20,692 nucleotides of DNA from an uncultured Treponema sp. (GTDB lineage Bacteria; Spirochaetota; Spirochaetia; Treponematales; Treponemataceae), in contig CALDWC010000069.1 of assembly GCA_937923945.1 (NCBI GenBank), forward strand, positions 1-20,692, given 5' to 3'. The notes beneath the pieces are model-generated. The model was given only the letters and a program-made list of their open reading frames with translations. It had not been told where the DNA came from and made no database searches. Position numbers and translations under genes: made by a program. Below are positions 1-8,047 of this stretch, piece by piece; position 1 is the first letter of the stretch; each line of letters starts with the position of its first letter.

Positions 1-257
1 AGAAACGCTGATTAAAGGTTTTACACCATTAACAGCATTTCTCTATTGTTTCTCATTGTTCAGAATTCTGAGCGTTTTAGAAATAACAGATTTTAAAGGT
101 GGGCACTGAAAGGTAGCCTTTTAAAAATATAACCAAATTTTTGAAAGATGCCCTCATTCTTGATTGAATTAACCGGTTCATCCATAAAGCGATTTCTGCA
201 AACCTTATTTCCGTAGTTTTTTCACTTGTTTTACTGGTATATTTTTGTGTATTACGA
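1..257. other. Non-coding upstream region with inverted repeats
   Basis: I see no credible gene here on either strand. The stretch holds a perfect 12-bp palindrome, TCAGAATTCTGA, at 60-71. It also holds a pair of inverted repeats, GGGCA at 101-105 and TGCCC at 149-153, enclosing a small hairpin (AAAGG 109-113, loop TAG, CCTTT 117-121). The sequence GATTGAATTAA at 162-172 reappears inverted at 289-299 on the far side of the PTS promoter. The palindromic character suggests the tail of an upstream transcription unit or a remnant repeat, but nothing here identifies it. Any upstream gene lies outside the window. Confidence 0.5.
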
Positions 258-263
258 TATAAT
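258..263 (+). promoter_or_regulatory. -10 box of promoter for the PTS EIIC gene
   Basis: A perfect TATAAT lies 76 nt upstream of the start codon. The matching -35 position at 17-bp spacing (TGGTAT, 235-240) is weak, so activation by a regulator is plausible. Transcription would begin near 270, just before the leader hairpin. Confidence 0.5.
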
Positions 264-277
264 GCCGCAATATATAA

Positions 278-322
278 GAAGCCGGTGATTAATTCAATCG
301 CAAATTAATCAGCACCTTCTTC
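278..322 (+). promoter_or_regulatory. Leader stem-loop of the PTS EIIC gene
   Basis: An imperfect hairpin fills nearly the whole predicted 5' leader. GATTAATT (287-294) pairs perfectly with AATTAATC (303-310) around an 8-nt loop. GGT (284-286) pairs with ACC (314-316) across a 3-nt bulge. GAAG (278-281) pairs with CTTC (319-322) across a symmetric CC/TT internal loop. The Shine-Dalgarno AAGGAG (323-328) follows directly. There is no T-run after it, so it is not a terminator. A role in mRNA stability, or binding of an RNA-binding regulator, is inference. Confidence 0.55.
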
Positions 323-339
323 AAGGAGTAATTACAAAA

Positions 340-1374
340 ATGGGACAAAAACTTTCATCATTTTTAGCGCGAAAAAATATTGAAATTTCCGCGCAGAAAT
401 ATTTTATCGAAGCGATGAGTGCAATGGCAATGGGACTTTTTTCATCGTTGCTCGTGGGCACTATCTTAAATAGCATCGGTTTAAAATTGCATATTCCGTT
501 TTTAACGGACACCGTATGGCCGATTTGCCGCGATATGACGGGGGCTGCAATCGGAATTGCGATTGCCCATTCGTTGAAAGCGCATACCTTCGTGCTGTTT
601 TCGGCAACGATTGTCGGCTTTGCCGGCAATAAACTGGGCGGACCGGTCGGGGCTTTTTTGGCAACGATTATTGCAACCGAACTGGGAAAAGCCGTTTCGC
701 GGGAAACAAAAATCGACCTCATTGTAACGCCGACGGTTACAATTCTGTCAGGGATGCTCATTGCCGCCTTAGTCTGTCCCGTGATGTCCGCCTTTATGAG
801 TTGGCTTGGTTCGGTTATCATGGAGGCGACCAAGCTGCAGCCGTTTTGGATGGGCGTTACCCTTTCCGTACTGGTCGGCGCTATTTTAACGCTTCCCATT
901 AGCAGTGCGGCGATTTGTATGATGCTCGGACTCGCAGGACTTGCCGGAGGAGCCGCGACGGTCGGCTGCTCCGCGCAAATGATCGGTTTTGCCGTGATGA
1001 GCTATCGTGATAATGGATTGGGCGGCTCCTTTGCGGTCGGTATCGGAACAAGCATGCTCCACATGCCAAACATTATTAAAAACCCGATAATTTGGATTCC
1101 GCCGACCCTTTCAGCTGCAATTTTAGGTCCTTTTTCAACGATGCTTTTCAAGCTGGAAAATATACCACTCGGTTCGGGGATGGGAACCTGCGGTTTTGTC
1201 GGTCAATTCGGCACATTCACCGCAATGGAGGCTGCGCAAAAAAGCGGAGCTTCCGTCTGGTTTGCCGTGATTTTGCTGCACTTTATCGCCCCCGCGATTT
1301 TGACGTTTGCATTCACCGCTCTTTTGCGGAAACTGAATTTGATAAAAGACGGCGATTTGAGGTTGGATCTATAG
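340..1374 (+). CDS. PTS EIIC-type sugar permease (PTS_EIIC_2-like)
   Basis: A 344-residue very hydrophobic protein with about eight to ten membrane segments. It is rich in glycine-lined helices such as GAAIGIAIAHS and GLAGLAGGAATVG. The pattern, including NPIIWIPPTLSAAILGPFSTM and the late GMGTCGFVGQ segment, matches the EIIC_2 family of phosphotransferase-system membrane components. That family moves sugars across the inner membrane while a partner EIIB phosphorylates them. The substrate cannot be read from sequence. The ATG at 340 is preceded by AAGGAG at 323-328, which sets the start. No EIIA, EIIB, HPr or EI gene is in the window, so this permease is an orphan here; partners would have to be encoded elsewhere. 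The gene ends 5 nt before the end of the convergent metal permease gene, with no terminator hairpin between them. The family assignment is fairly secure; transport activity is not shown. Confidence 0.85.
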   Translation: MGQKLSSFLARKNIEISAQKYFIEAMSAMAMGLFSSLLVGTILNSIGLKLHIPFLTDTVWPICRDMTGAAIGIAIAHSLKAHTFVLFSATIVGFAGNKLGGPVGAFLATIIATELGKAVSRETKIDLIVTPTVTILSGMLIAALVCPVMSAFMSWLGSVIMEATKLQPFWMGVTLSVLVGAILTLPISSAAICMMLGLAGLAGGAATVGCSAQMIGFAVMSYRDNGLGGSFAVGIGTSMLHMPNIIKNPIIWIPPTLSAAILGPFSTMLFKLENIPLGSGMGTCGFVGQFGTFTAMEAAQKSGASVWFAVILLHFIAPAILTFAFTALLRKLNLIKDGDLRLDL

Positions 1375-1379
1375 AAATA

Positions 1380-2180
1380 TTAACTCCGCTTTTGACACAC
1401 CTTTGAACATGCAATCACCGTCAATAAAACGGCAATGGAAAAAAGGGCGACCATACCGCCGGGCGCGACATTAAAGTAATACGAAAAAATCAAACCGCCG
1501 AGTACTTCGACCAAACTGAATATAATTGAAAAAATGAGCGTGTGTTTAAAACCTTTTTTCAGTTGCAAGGCGGCGGCGACCGGCATCGTCAAAAGGGAGC
1601 CGAGTACCATCATGCCGACAATTTTTATTGCAACGGCAACGGTGATGGAAACTAAAAGAGAAAAAAGATAATTAATCATTTTGACTTTTACACCGGCAAC
1701 TTGGGCGAGATTTTCATCAACGATCACAAAAAGCAATTCCTGATATTTCAAGCAAAAAGTGATAATCGCAATCGTACTTAACACAATCACGGTAATAATA
1801 TCGGGTATGGAAACCGTGAGTACTGAGCCGAACAAAAAAGCTTCGGCATTGCCGCGTGAAAGCCCCGAACTGATTAGCGTAATCGCAATACCAACGGACA
1901 ACGTTAAAATAACGGAAAGCACGAGATCGGTATTATTTTTGAGCCGGCTCCGTATCGCTTCGATGAGAACACCGCACACCGCCGTGAAAAAAAACGCTCC
2001 GAGAAGCGGTGCGGTATTCAGCGTTAGCGCGATAGTAACGCCGGCAAGCGAAGCGTGGGAAAGCGTGTCGCCGATAAACGCATATTTCCGCAGCACCAAA
2101 AAAATACCGATGAGCGGACAAAGAATCGCAATAAAAAGCGAGACGATAAACGCATAATTCATAAAACTGTATGAAAACAT
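1380..2180 (-). CDS. znuB: Metal ABC transporter permease, ZnuB/TroC/TroD family
   Basis: A 266-residue integral membrane protein with about eight hydrophobic helices. It carries the hallmark N-terminal stretch of ABC-3 family permeases (LIGIFLVLRKYAFIGDTLSHASLAGV, residues about 23-48), the region that contacts the ATPase and lines the metal path. Length is normal for the family. Members import Zn, Mn or Fe with a periplasmic metal-binding lipoprotein and an ATPase; the metal cannot be told from sequence. The gene lies 30 nt downstream of the beta-barrel gene on the same strand and is probably the last gene of that transcription unit. Its usual partners, the binding protein and ATPase, are not in the window, which is unusual. 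The ribosome site before the ATG is weak (GGA, with an A/T-rich spacer), but no better start is visible. Confidence 0.85.
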   Translation of the reverse strand: MFSYSFMNYAFIVSLFIAILCPLIGIFLVLRKYAFIGDTLSHASLAGVTIALTLNTAPLLGAFFFTAVCGVLIEAIRSRLKNNTDLVLSVILTLSVGIAITLISSGLSRGNAEAFLFGSVLTVSIPDIITVIVLSTIAIITFCLKYQELLFVIVDENLAQVAGVKVKMINYLFSLLVSITVAVAIKIVGMMVLGSLLTMPVAAALQLKKGFKHTLIFSIIFSLVEVLGGLIFSYYFNVAPGGMVALFSIAVLLTVIACSKVCQKRS

Positions 2181-2210
2181 AATTATTCCATAAAATGATT
2201 GTCCCTGTCA

Positions 2211-3395
2211 TCAATATCGAAAACCGATACCGATTTCAGGGAGAATTCCGAGCATTTGCATATCTTTCATAAAGATATGATCCATTGAAACGGCGATATC
2301 AAGGTATAAAAAGCGAACCGGCTTAATCCGAAAGCCGAGTCCGAATGTATACATCGGGTCAATACTTTTCACCGAACGCTTATCTACCGTTTGCACTTTC
2401 ATAAATGAAGCGCCGCCACCTGCTGTCATATAAAACGCCATGTGTCGAATAAACCAATATTCATACAAAAACCGTACAGAACTGAAAATAGTAAAAGCTT
2501 TCATATCATGCTGCAATAAATCAGTTTTCGCATAGCTGCTATGAAGTTCCACACCGAAAAAGCCATACCGTGTTTTCAAAAAAATTAAACCGAGTTCGGC
2601 TCCCCCCGCAATCGGATAAAACTTTTTATTGAATTTTCCGATATACCATTTATCATAAACCGGAATCCACGGTATATAGGATACGCCGCAATAAAAATCA
2701 AGCGGTTTACGATATTTAATGCTAATCGCTTCCGACGTTGTAAAAAGTCCGCTTTTATCTTTTACCGTTACATAAAGCATCATATTCAAAAATGCATTCG
2801 GGTCTTTAATATCAATCGTAATTTTGTTTTCGGTTACGGCTGTCGGAGTTATCGGTATTGCCTTACTTTTTTCCCCGTTTCTCAATGAAACTTCCGCATT
2901 GTCGGTAAAACCGGCACCGTTTACTTCAAGCGTAAAATTTTGATCTTCGAGGTAGAGTTTATCCGGTGAAACTTTTTTTATTTCCGGTACATGCGCCTGC
3001 CGTATTTCAATGGGCAGCCAGTCGGATTCCTGCTCAAGAACCCCGAGCATATTAAATACAAATACTTTATACCGATACATTCCGGGCTTTAACTGCACTT
3101 CCAGCTGATTCGTTTGACAACGTTTATTTTTAAAAATCGTTACTCCATCCGTTCTTTTAAGCGTTACTTCATAATATAAAACCCCCGCAGAATCGGTCCA
3201 TTTCAAAATCTGCGTAAAAACCGGAGACGCTTTTTCTTTCGTTTCATAATAGTAAAAAAGAGAACTATCCTCTTGTGGAAACGGCGATGCCGCTTCGTTG
3301 TCTTGACTGTATAAATAAACCGGAATAAATGCGAGCATCCCGAAAACAAAGAGTCGTATCCGCAGCGGTTTTCTTTTTTTTGTTTTAGTATCCAT
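2211..3395 (-). CDS. Secreted protein with TIG/IPT-like domain and C-terminal outer-membrane beta-barrel
   Basis: I chose the ATG at 3395 (394 residues) because GAGGCGGA sits just upstream in the minus strand and a lysine-rich signal peptide follows directly (MDTKTKKRKPLRIRLFVFG...). An ATG 27 nt further upstream is possible but has a poor ribosome site. After the signal peptide (about 1-30) comes an Ig-like beta-rich region. A TIG/IPT-like domain spans about 140-225 (PEIKKVSPDKLYLEDQNF...GAGF). About 165 residues of alternating aromatic/hydrophobic strands then end in GIGFRY, a terminal aromatic typical of outer-membrane barrels. The start overlaps the end of the FecR-repeat gene by 11 nt, suggesting translational coupling. 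The arrangement resembles T. pallidum TP0483, reported to bind fibronectin; I recall this from memory and could not check orthology. Exact function unknown. Confidence 0.75.
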   Translation of the reverse strand: MDTKTKKRKPLRIRLFVFGMLAFIPVYLYSQDNEAASPFPQEDSSLFYYYETKEKASPVFTQILKWTDSAGVLYYEVTLKRTDGVTIFKNKRCQTNQLEVQLKPGMYRYKVFVFNMLGVLEQESDWLPIEIRQAHVPEIKKVSPDKLYLEDQNFTLEVNGAGFTDNAEVSLRNGEKSKAIPITPTAVTENKITIDIKDPNAFLNMMLYVTVKDKSGLFTTSEAISIKYRKPLDFYCGVSYIPWIPVYDKWYIGKFNKKFYPIAGGAELGLIFLKTRYGFFGVELHSSYAKTDLLQHDMKAFTIFSSVRFLYEYWFIRHMAFYMTAGGGASFMKVQTVDKRSVKSIDPMYTFGLGFRIKPVRFLYLDIAVSMDHIFMKDMQMLGILPEIGIGFRY

Positions 3396-6138
3396 AGTAT
3401 TCCGCCTCAGTCGCACCGACATCCTGTGTCGGCTTTTTTATAATCGGTAAATCAACTATAAAAGAATAAGTACTCATCTCAGATTCCATTTTCCGTTTTT
3501 TTACAATCGTTGTTGAAACGGCTTGCACACTTGCTTTAAAAGTTCCGTTTGAAAGCAGTTTCAGTTCTTCAAAATCAAGGGCACTTCCGTGCATCTTTTG
3601 AGTGAATACGGTGTTTCCCTGAGGATTCTTAATTGTAAAAAGGTAATAGTCAGCCCACTTTACCGGTGTCCATTCAAAATGGATTACGCGTGTTTTTTCC
3701 AGATACGGCACATTGACGGTTTCCTGCTGCTTTGCCGTAATAAAAAGCGGCTTTTCAAGCGGCTTTATCGGCAATACGGTAAACGCATTTTGCTGCTTTG
3801 AAGAAATTTCGTACCCCATAAATTCACCCAATACTTGCCACGAGTAAGAACCCGCCGTAAGGTCGGAAACCCGTAAACTTACATCGCCCGCTTTTTTCGA
3901 AGGAATATTTTTGACAACTCGTCCGTTTTTTTTCAGCTGGAACACGGCATTGCCGATCACCGGATCGGTTGTCCATTTAAAAATAATACCGTCATTCAGT
4001 GAATCTTCCCCGCGAATTTTCAGTCTATCATGCGGCGAAACCAAGGTGATAAATTCAATTTCCTTTGAGCTGAACATGCGATCCGCTACGAGACCGATAT
4101 TTTTTGTATGTTGCATCGTATCGTACGAAAGCGCCTGCACGCGCGCAACGAATGTCCCCTCGCTATATTCACTGATAGAAATCGGTATCGGTTCGCCGGT
4201 CGCAAAAGGTTGGTAAATAATCCGATTTCCGTTCGTATCATAAACGGACACTTCGTAATAATCGGCATGAGCGACCGGCTGCCACGTCAACGGTACAACC
4301 GCATTTTTGATAAGCGGTATAATATCATTTTCTTTCGGGAAAGTAATATCAGCGGCATCGAGATTCGAAACAACGGCAAAACGGTTTACCTCGGAAGTAG
4401 CTTCCGCCACGCCTTCACTATTCAGCAGCTGTACCCGCCAAAAATAATTTCCTTCCGGAAGGTAAGTACCTAAAAACGAAGTGCCGTCAACTTTTTTTTC
4501 TACCGCAATATCGGTAAACCGATCATCTTTAGCAATCGTAAAAAGCGTTGTTTTATCCGTTTTATTTTCCCATGTAAACCGGATATGCTGCATTAAACTT
4601 TGTGCAATAGTGTAATCATCTTTCGGAAATATTGCACGGAAATCGGTTAATTCATTGCTCTTATTCAACGCGGCAAGGGAACTTTCCGGAGCGGTTTTTG
4701 CATCCGCTGTTTTATAACTCACCGACCAAAACATTTTCCCCGCTTCACGAAACATTTTTGAATTAAGACTCCGCAATGAAACCGTATTGCTGTCAACGAT
4801 AAACGTTTCCTGCACAGTTTTATGCTCATCATAAAACTTCAAAATATAGGTATCCGCCAAAACATGCGGTTGCCAGGAAAAAACAAAATTACTTTTTTCC
4901 AATGAATCCAGTTTAAGCGTATAATTTTGTGCGGGAAAAATCGTTTTCACCGCCGCGAGTTCATTAGTGCCTTCTACGGTAATGCGGTGGACAACCGGCT
5001 CAACGACTCCCAACGTTTGGTTCGGATATTGCGGCGTAACCCGCCAGTAATAGTCTCCCGCCTCAAGTTCGGAAACTGGCGTATACGTGTTGGCAATGAC
5101 TTTTTTTGTTTCCGACGCTTTAAAATCAGCCGCCTTTGAAAGTTCAAAAAGGTAGGAACTCGCTTCCGCCACTTGATTCCAGGTAAACCGTATGCCCGGT
5201 TTGCCGGAAGTTTGTACAACGGTTGCCGTTGCATCTTGCAAAACGGTAGCGGGCGACGGTGTTTTTTCAACGGTGAGCGATTGAACTTCACTTTCAGTGC
5301 CGTCGGTAAACACCAATTTCCAGTATACTTTTTTTGACGGGAGCGCAACATCGCAGCGGTACATGTTTTTTTCAGTTTCTTTGTTGAAAGAGTGAACCGT
5401 GCTGATAATATTCGTAAAAGCGCTATCTTCTGCAACAAGCAACGTAACTTTTGCAATATCGGTTGACGCAAATCTAAAAGGAACCCTTGCATCAGCTCCT
5501 TCAAATAAAATAAACTTATTTCCGTGCGCAGGATCAACCGCCATAGCCGGCACCGTCTTAACGGCAGCCGGTTTTTCATCTTGAGAGATTTTTACCGTTT
5601 GCAGCTGACTGAGATTTATTTTTCGATCGCCGTCAACAATTGAAGCGGTTCCCGACTGTACTTCAAGCTGCGTTTCGCCGTCTGCCGTCGTTTTTAAAAC
5701 CACTTTTGCATCTTCGGATAAGGTAACCGATTTTCCTTTGATTACTATCGTCTTCGGTTTGCCACCGGTGGTTGTAAGGCTGATATTTCCGGTTTCAACG
5801 TTTGCAAAGCCGTCTTTGTTTAATCCGCCCAAGCGGATGATTGAGTTGTCGCTCACACCAAGTTCGGTTTTATCCGGAAAATGAATGGTCGCTCCCGAGT
5901 TTTCCGCCGTGTGGAGCGTATCATATTCGTAAAGCGTACTTCCGTTTTTCAGATTTTGCCAATGAAACACATCCGCTTGACGTCTCGTTGCAATATTATT
6001 TTTAAAAGTTACTGTTGCAATTTCACTCCGGTTGTGTGACAAAAAACTTCCGAGTGAAAAGTACCATGCAATTAATCCCGCCTCGATGAATACGATAATG
6101 AGGATAACCGTTACATCACTTTTTCGAAAGTATTTCAT
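3385..6138 (-). CDS. Inner-membrane-anchored FecR-domain protein with FN3-like repeats
   Basis: A 917-residue protein with one N-terminal membrane segment (residues about 9-30) and no cleavage motif, so it is probably anchored in the inner membrane with the rest in the periplasm. Residues about 60-185 form a FecR-type domain (DTLHTAENSGATIHFPDKTE, then alternating short beta strands). From about 300 onward at least six fibronectin-III-like repeats follow. Each starts near a [FL][TSKE]W core: W320, W422, W523, W619, W722 and W823, spaced 96-103 residues. Most end with a strand such as GDYYWRV or GNYFWRV, and several are preceded by an IFPxxxYT-like motif. A degenerate first repeat lies at about 215-285. 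There are no catalytic motifs; a structural or sensing rod is likely. It overlaps the cyclase gene upstream by 23 nt and the barrel gene downstream by 11 nt, so the three are probably co-translated. It resembles T. pallidum TP0484 by position (from memory). Confidence 0.8.
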   Translation of the reverse strand: MKYFRKSDVTVILIIVFIEAGLIAWYFSLGSFLSHNRSEIATVTFKNNIATRRQADVFHWQNLKNGSTLYEYDTLHTAENSGATIHFPDKTELGVSDNSIIRLGGLNKDGFANVETGNISLTTTGGKPKTIVIKGKSVTLSEDAKVVLKTTADGETQLEVQSGTASIVDGDRKINLSQLQTVKISQDEKPAAVKTVPAMAVDPAHGNKFILFEGADARVPFRFASTDIAKVTLLVAEDSAFTNIISTVHSFNKETEKNMYRCDVALPSKKVYWKLVFTDGTESEVQSLTVEKTPSPATVLQDATATVVQTSGKPGIRFTWNQVAEASSYLFELSKAADFKASETKKVIANTYTPVSELEAGDYYWRVTPQYPNQTLGVVEPVVHRITVEGTNELAAVKTIFPAQNYTLKLDSLEKSNFVFSWQPHVLADTYILKFYDEHKTVQETFIVDSNTVSLRSLNSKMFREAGKMFWSVSYKTADAKTAPESSLAALNKSNELTDFRAIFPKDDYTIAQSLMQHIRFTWENKTDKTTLFTIAKDDRFTDIAVEKKVDGTSFLGTYLPEGNYFWRVQLLNSEGVAEATSEVNRFAVVSNLDAADITFPKENDIIPLIKNAVVPLTWQPVAHADYYEVSVYDTNGNRIIYQPFATGEPIPISISEYSEGTFVARVQALSYDTMQHTKNIGLVADRMFSSKEIEFITLVSPHDRLKIRGEDSLNDGIIFKWTTDPVIGNAVFQLKKNGRVVKNIPSKKAGDVSLRVSDLTAGSYSWQVLGEFMGYEISSKQQNAFTVLPIKPLEKPLFITAKQQETVNVPYLEKTRVIHFEWTPVKWADYYLFTIKNPQGNTVFTQKMHGSALDFEELKLLSNGTFKASVQAVSTTIVKKRKMESEMSTYSFIVDLPIIKKPTQDVGATEAEYYGY

Positions 6139-7951
6139 ATTTCACTTCTTCTTTATCAGGGTCGGCAATAGCCGCCGGCGGTACAATTCCGAGCATCGTA
6201 CGGACTTCACTCAAAGTTTGCGGTCCTTCGTGCCCCTTAAAGTTAATCACCGCATAAATTTGCAAAGGTTCAACCTTGCCTTTTACTTTTATCGGTGCCA
6301 TCGGTTCCACAATCAATTTATCTTTTAAAAGCGAATAAGTGTTTTCCGAAATGAGAATATCCGTCCCGAACGGTTTATTGAGTGCTTCAATACGACTTGC
6401 CGTATTAACCGTGTCTCCGATAACCGTGTACTCCATTCGTTTTTCCGAACCGATTTGCCCTGCAATACAGGGCCCCGTATTCACGCCGCAGCCGATTTTA
6501 ATAATCGGTTTATCGATCGTACCGCGATTTTTGTTAAATTCCTGCAAACTTTTCCGCATCAAAAGCATTGCTTTCAGCGCTTGTTCGGCATCCGTTGCAG
6601 GATTGCCCGTCGAAAGGGGAACGCCCCAAATCCCCATAATTGCATCCCCGATAAACTTATCAACAACACCGCCGGTAGCTTGGATGCAGTCAACCATCCG
6701 CGTCATATAGGCATTCAAAAATTCAACCACCTGCTCAGGCGTCAGTTTTTCCGAAATTGCGGTAAACGAGCGGATATCCGAAAAGAAAATGGTTGCATGA
6801 CGGTGTTCACCGCCGAGTTTTAATTCGCCGCGGGCGGCTTTTTCCGCAATTTCTTTATTCACAAAGCGCCCGAAAGTTTCCCGAAGACGCTCCCGCTCTG
6901 CCAAGCCCTTGCCCATTTTCACAAACGACTCGGTTAAAAGCCCGATTTCATCATGGGTTGACGCTTTCACTTGCACAGCATAGTTGCCCGTTTCAATTTG
7001 CTCCGACGCATCTTTGAGAGCAATCACCGGTCGTGAAATACCCTGCGCAAAAAACCAAATCGCTAAAATCGCCGCAAACAAAATAATTGCCACTAAAATG
7101 AGGTTCCGGTAAATAACTAAATTAACCGCTTCATACACCAGTTTTGCGGGAACTTGTGAAACGGCAAGAAAATGTCCGAAATCCACTTTTGAAACGGCAA
7201 CAAAATATTTTTCACCGTCCTGTTCATCCATAAACTGCCACAAACTTTGTTCATTTTCATACAGTTTGTTATAAAAATATTCCGAACGGTTTAACACACC
7301 GGTTTTGACTACCTCATAATCGGGATACACAAGCACTTCTTTTGTATCGGTTAACGCATAAGTCGTGTGCGTCGTACTGGCAGCGGCAGTATCCTGCAAA
7401 TCTTCAATCGAAAAAATAATCACCAGATAATCTTTCATTCCGGCATCTCGGTAGGGCGCAAAAAGCGCAATCATCGGCAATTCAAAAAAGGGAGACGCGT
7501 TCACGGTAAAAAGTTCACCGGAAATTGCCCGATTCCGATTTTCGGCATTACTTTCCAAAAAATCGTTGATAATACTTTGCTTTTTTTCATAACTTGCAAA
7601 AAATTTATTGTTATAACATTCGAGTTTTTGTATACCGATGTACGCAATTTTTGCATTACGTGAAAAAAAATTGCTTTTAAATACTTCCGTAGCGGCACTG
7701 CCGGTACTTACCCGCAGCGTATCGAGGAGAATCACCGCTGACGCATATACTTCTTCCAGCTGATTTGCCATTCGGGTCGAAAACACTTCAACCGTGTTCA
7801 TATTGTTCTCCTGTGTTCGAACTTCGGTGTCACGGATAAAAAAATATGAAGAAACCAATGTTGAAGCGCCTGCCGAAACCACGACAATAATCATCGTAAT
7901 AACGATCAATTTAACAACGAGCGGAAACCGCACCTTTTCTTTTTGTTTCAT
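6116..7951 (-). CDS. Membrane sensor class III adenylate cyclase (Cache-HAMP-cyclase)
   Basis: A 611-residue protein predicted to make cAMP from ATP. TM1 is at about 11-31 and TM2 at about 284-303. The periplasmic region between them looks like a Cache sensor domain (note LTDTKEVLVYPDYE, about 200-213). A HAMP linker follows (about 304-357), then the cyclase catalytic domain (about 383-570). Catalytic residues are all visible: metal-binding D392 (FFSDIRSFT) and D436 (DKFIGDAIMG), adenine-selecting K432 and D513 (VIGDTVNTASR), and transition-state N516 and R520. This supports adenylate rather than guanylate specificity and an active enzyme. The ATG at 7951 has AGGAAG five nt upstream. It is the first gene of a four-gene minus-strand block. 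No cAMP receptor gene is in the window. The ligand of the sensor domain is unknown. Confidence 0.93.
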   Translation of the reverse strand: MKQKEKVRFPLVVKLIVITMIIVVVSAGASTLVSSYFFIRDTEVRTQENNMNTVEVFSTRMANQLEEVYASAVILLDTLRVSTGSAATEVFKSNFFSRNAKIAYIGIQKLECYNNKFFASYEKKQSIINDFLESNAENRNRAISGELFTVNASPFFELPMIALFAPYRDAGMKDYLVIIFSIEDLQDTAAASTTHTTYALTDTKEVLVYPDYEVVKTGVLNRSEYFYNKLYENEQSLWQFMDEQDGEKYFVAVSKVDFGHFLAVSQVPAKLVYEAVNLVIYRNLILVAIILFAAILAIWFFAQGISRPVIALKDASEQIETGNYAVQVKASTHDEIGLLTESFVKMGKGLAERERLRETFGRFVNKEIAEKAARGELKLGGEHRHATIFFSDIRSFTAISEKLTPEQVVEFLNAYMTRMVDCIQATGGVVDKFIGDAIMGIWGVPLSTGNPATDAEQALKAMLLMRKSLQEFNKNRGTIDKPIIKIGCGVNTGPCIAGQIGSEKRMEYTVIGDTVNTASRIEALNKPFGTDILISENTYSLLKDKLIVEPMAPIKVKGKVEPLQIYAVINFKGHEGPQTLSEVRTMLGIVPPAAIADPDKEEVKYEILSKK

Positions 7952-7986
7952 AAATACTTCCTGCTCACACGTATAAAATACTTTTT

Positions 7987-8015
7987 ACCATAGCATAAAA
8001 TAATGAAAAATACAA
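7987..8015 (-). promoter_or_regulatory. Possible promoter of the adenylate cyclase operon
   Basis: On the minus strand TTGTAT (8015-8010) and TATGGT (7992-7987) are separated by 17 bp, about 36 nt upstream of the cyclase start. Both boxes are only partial matches, so this is the best candidate rather than a firm call. Confidence 0.35.
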
Positions 8016-8047
8016 GACGCACAAGATTATTATTTTTATAATCGCGG

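Noticed and set aside
4974..5579. Minus-strand 201-codon frame within the FecR-repeat gene
   Set aside because: It lies in an alternative frame of a well-supported gene, with Leu/Arg-rich shadow composition.
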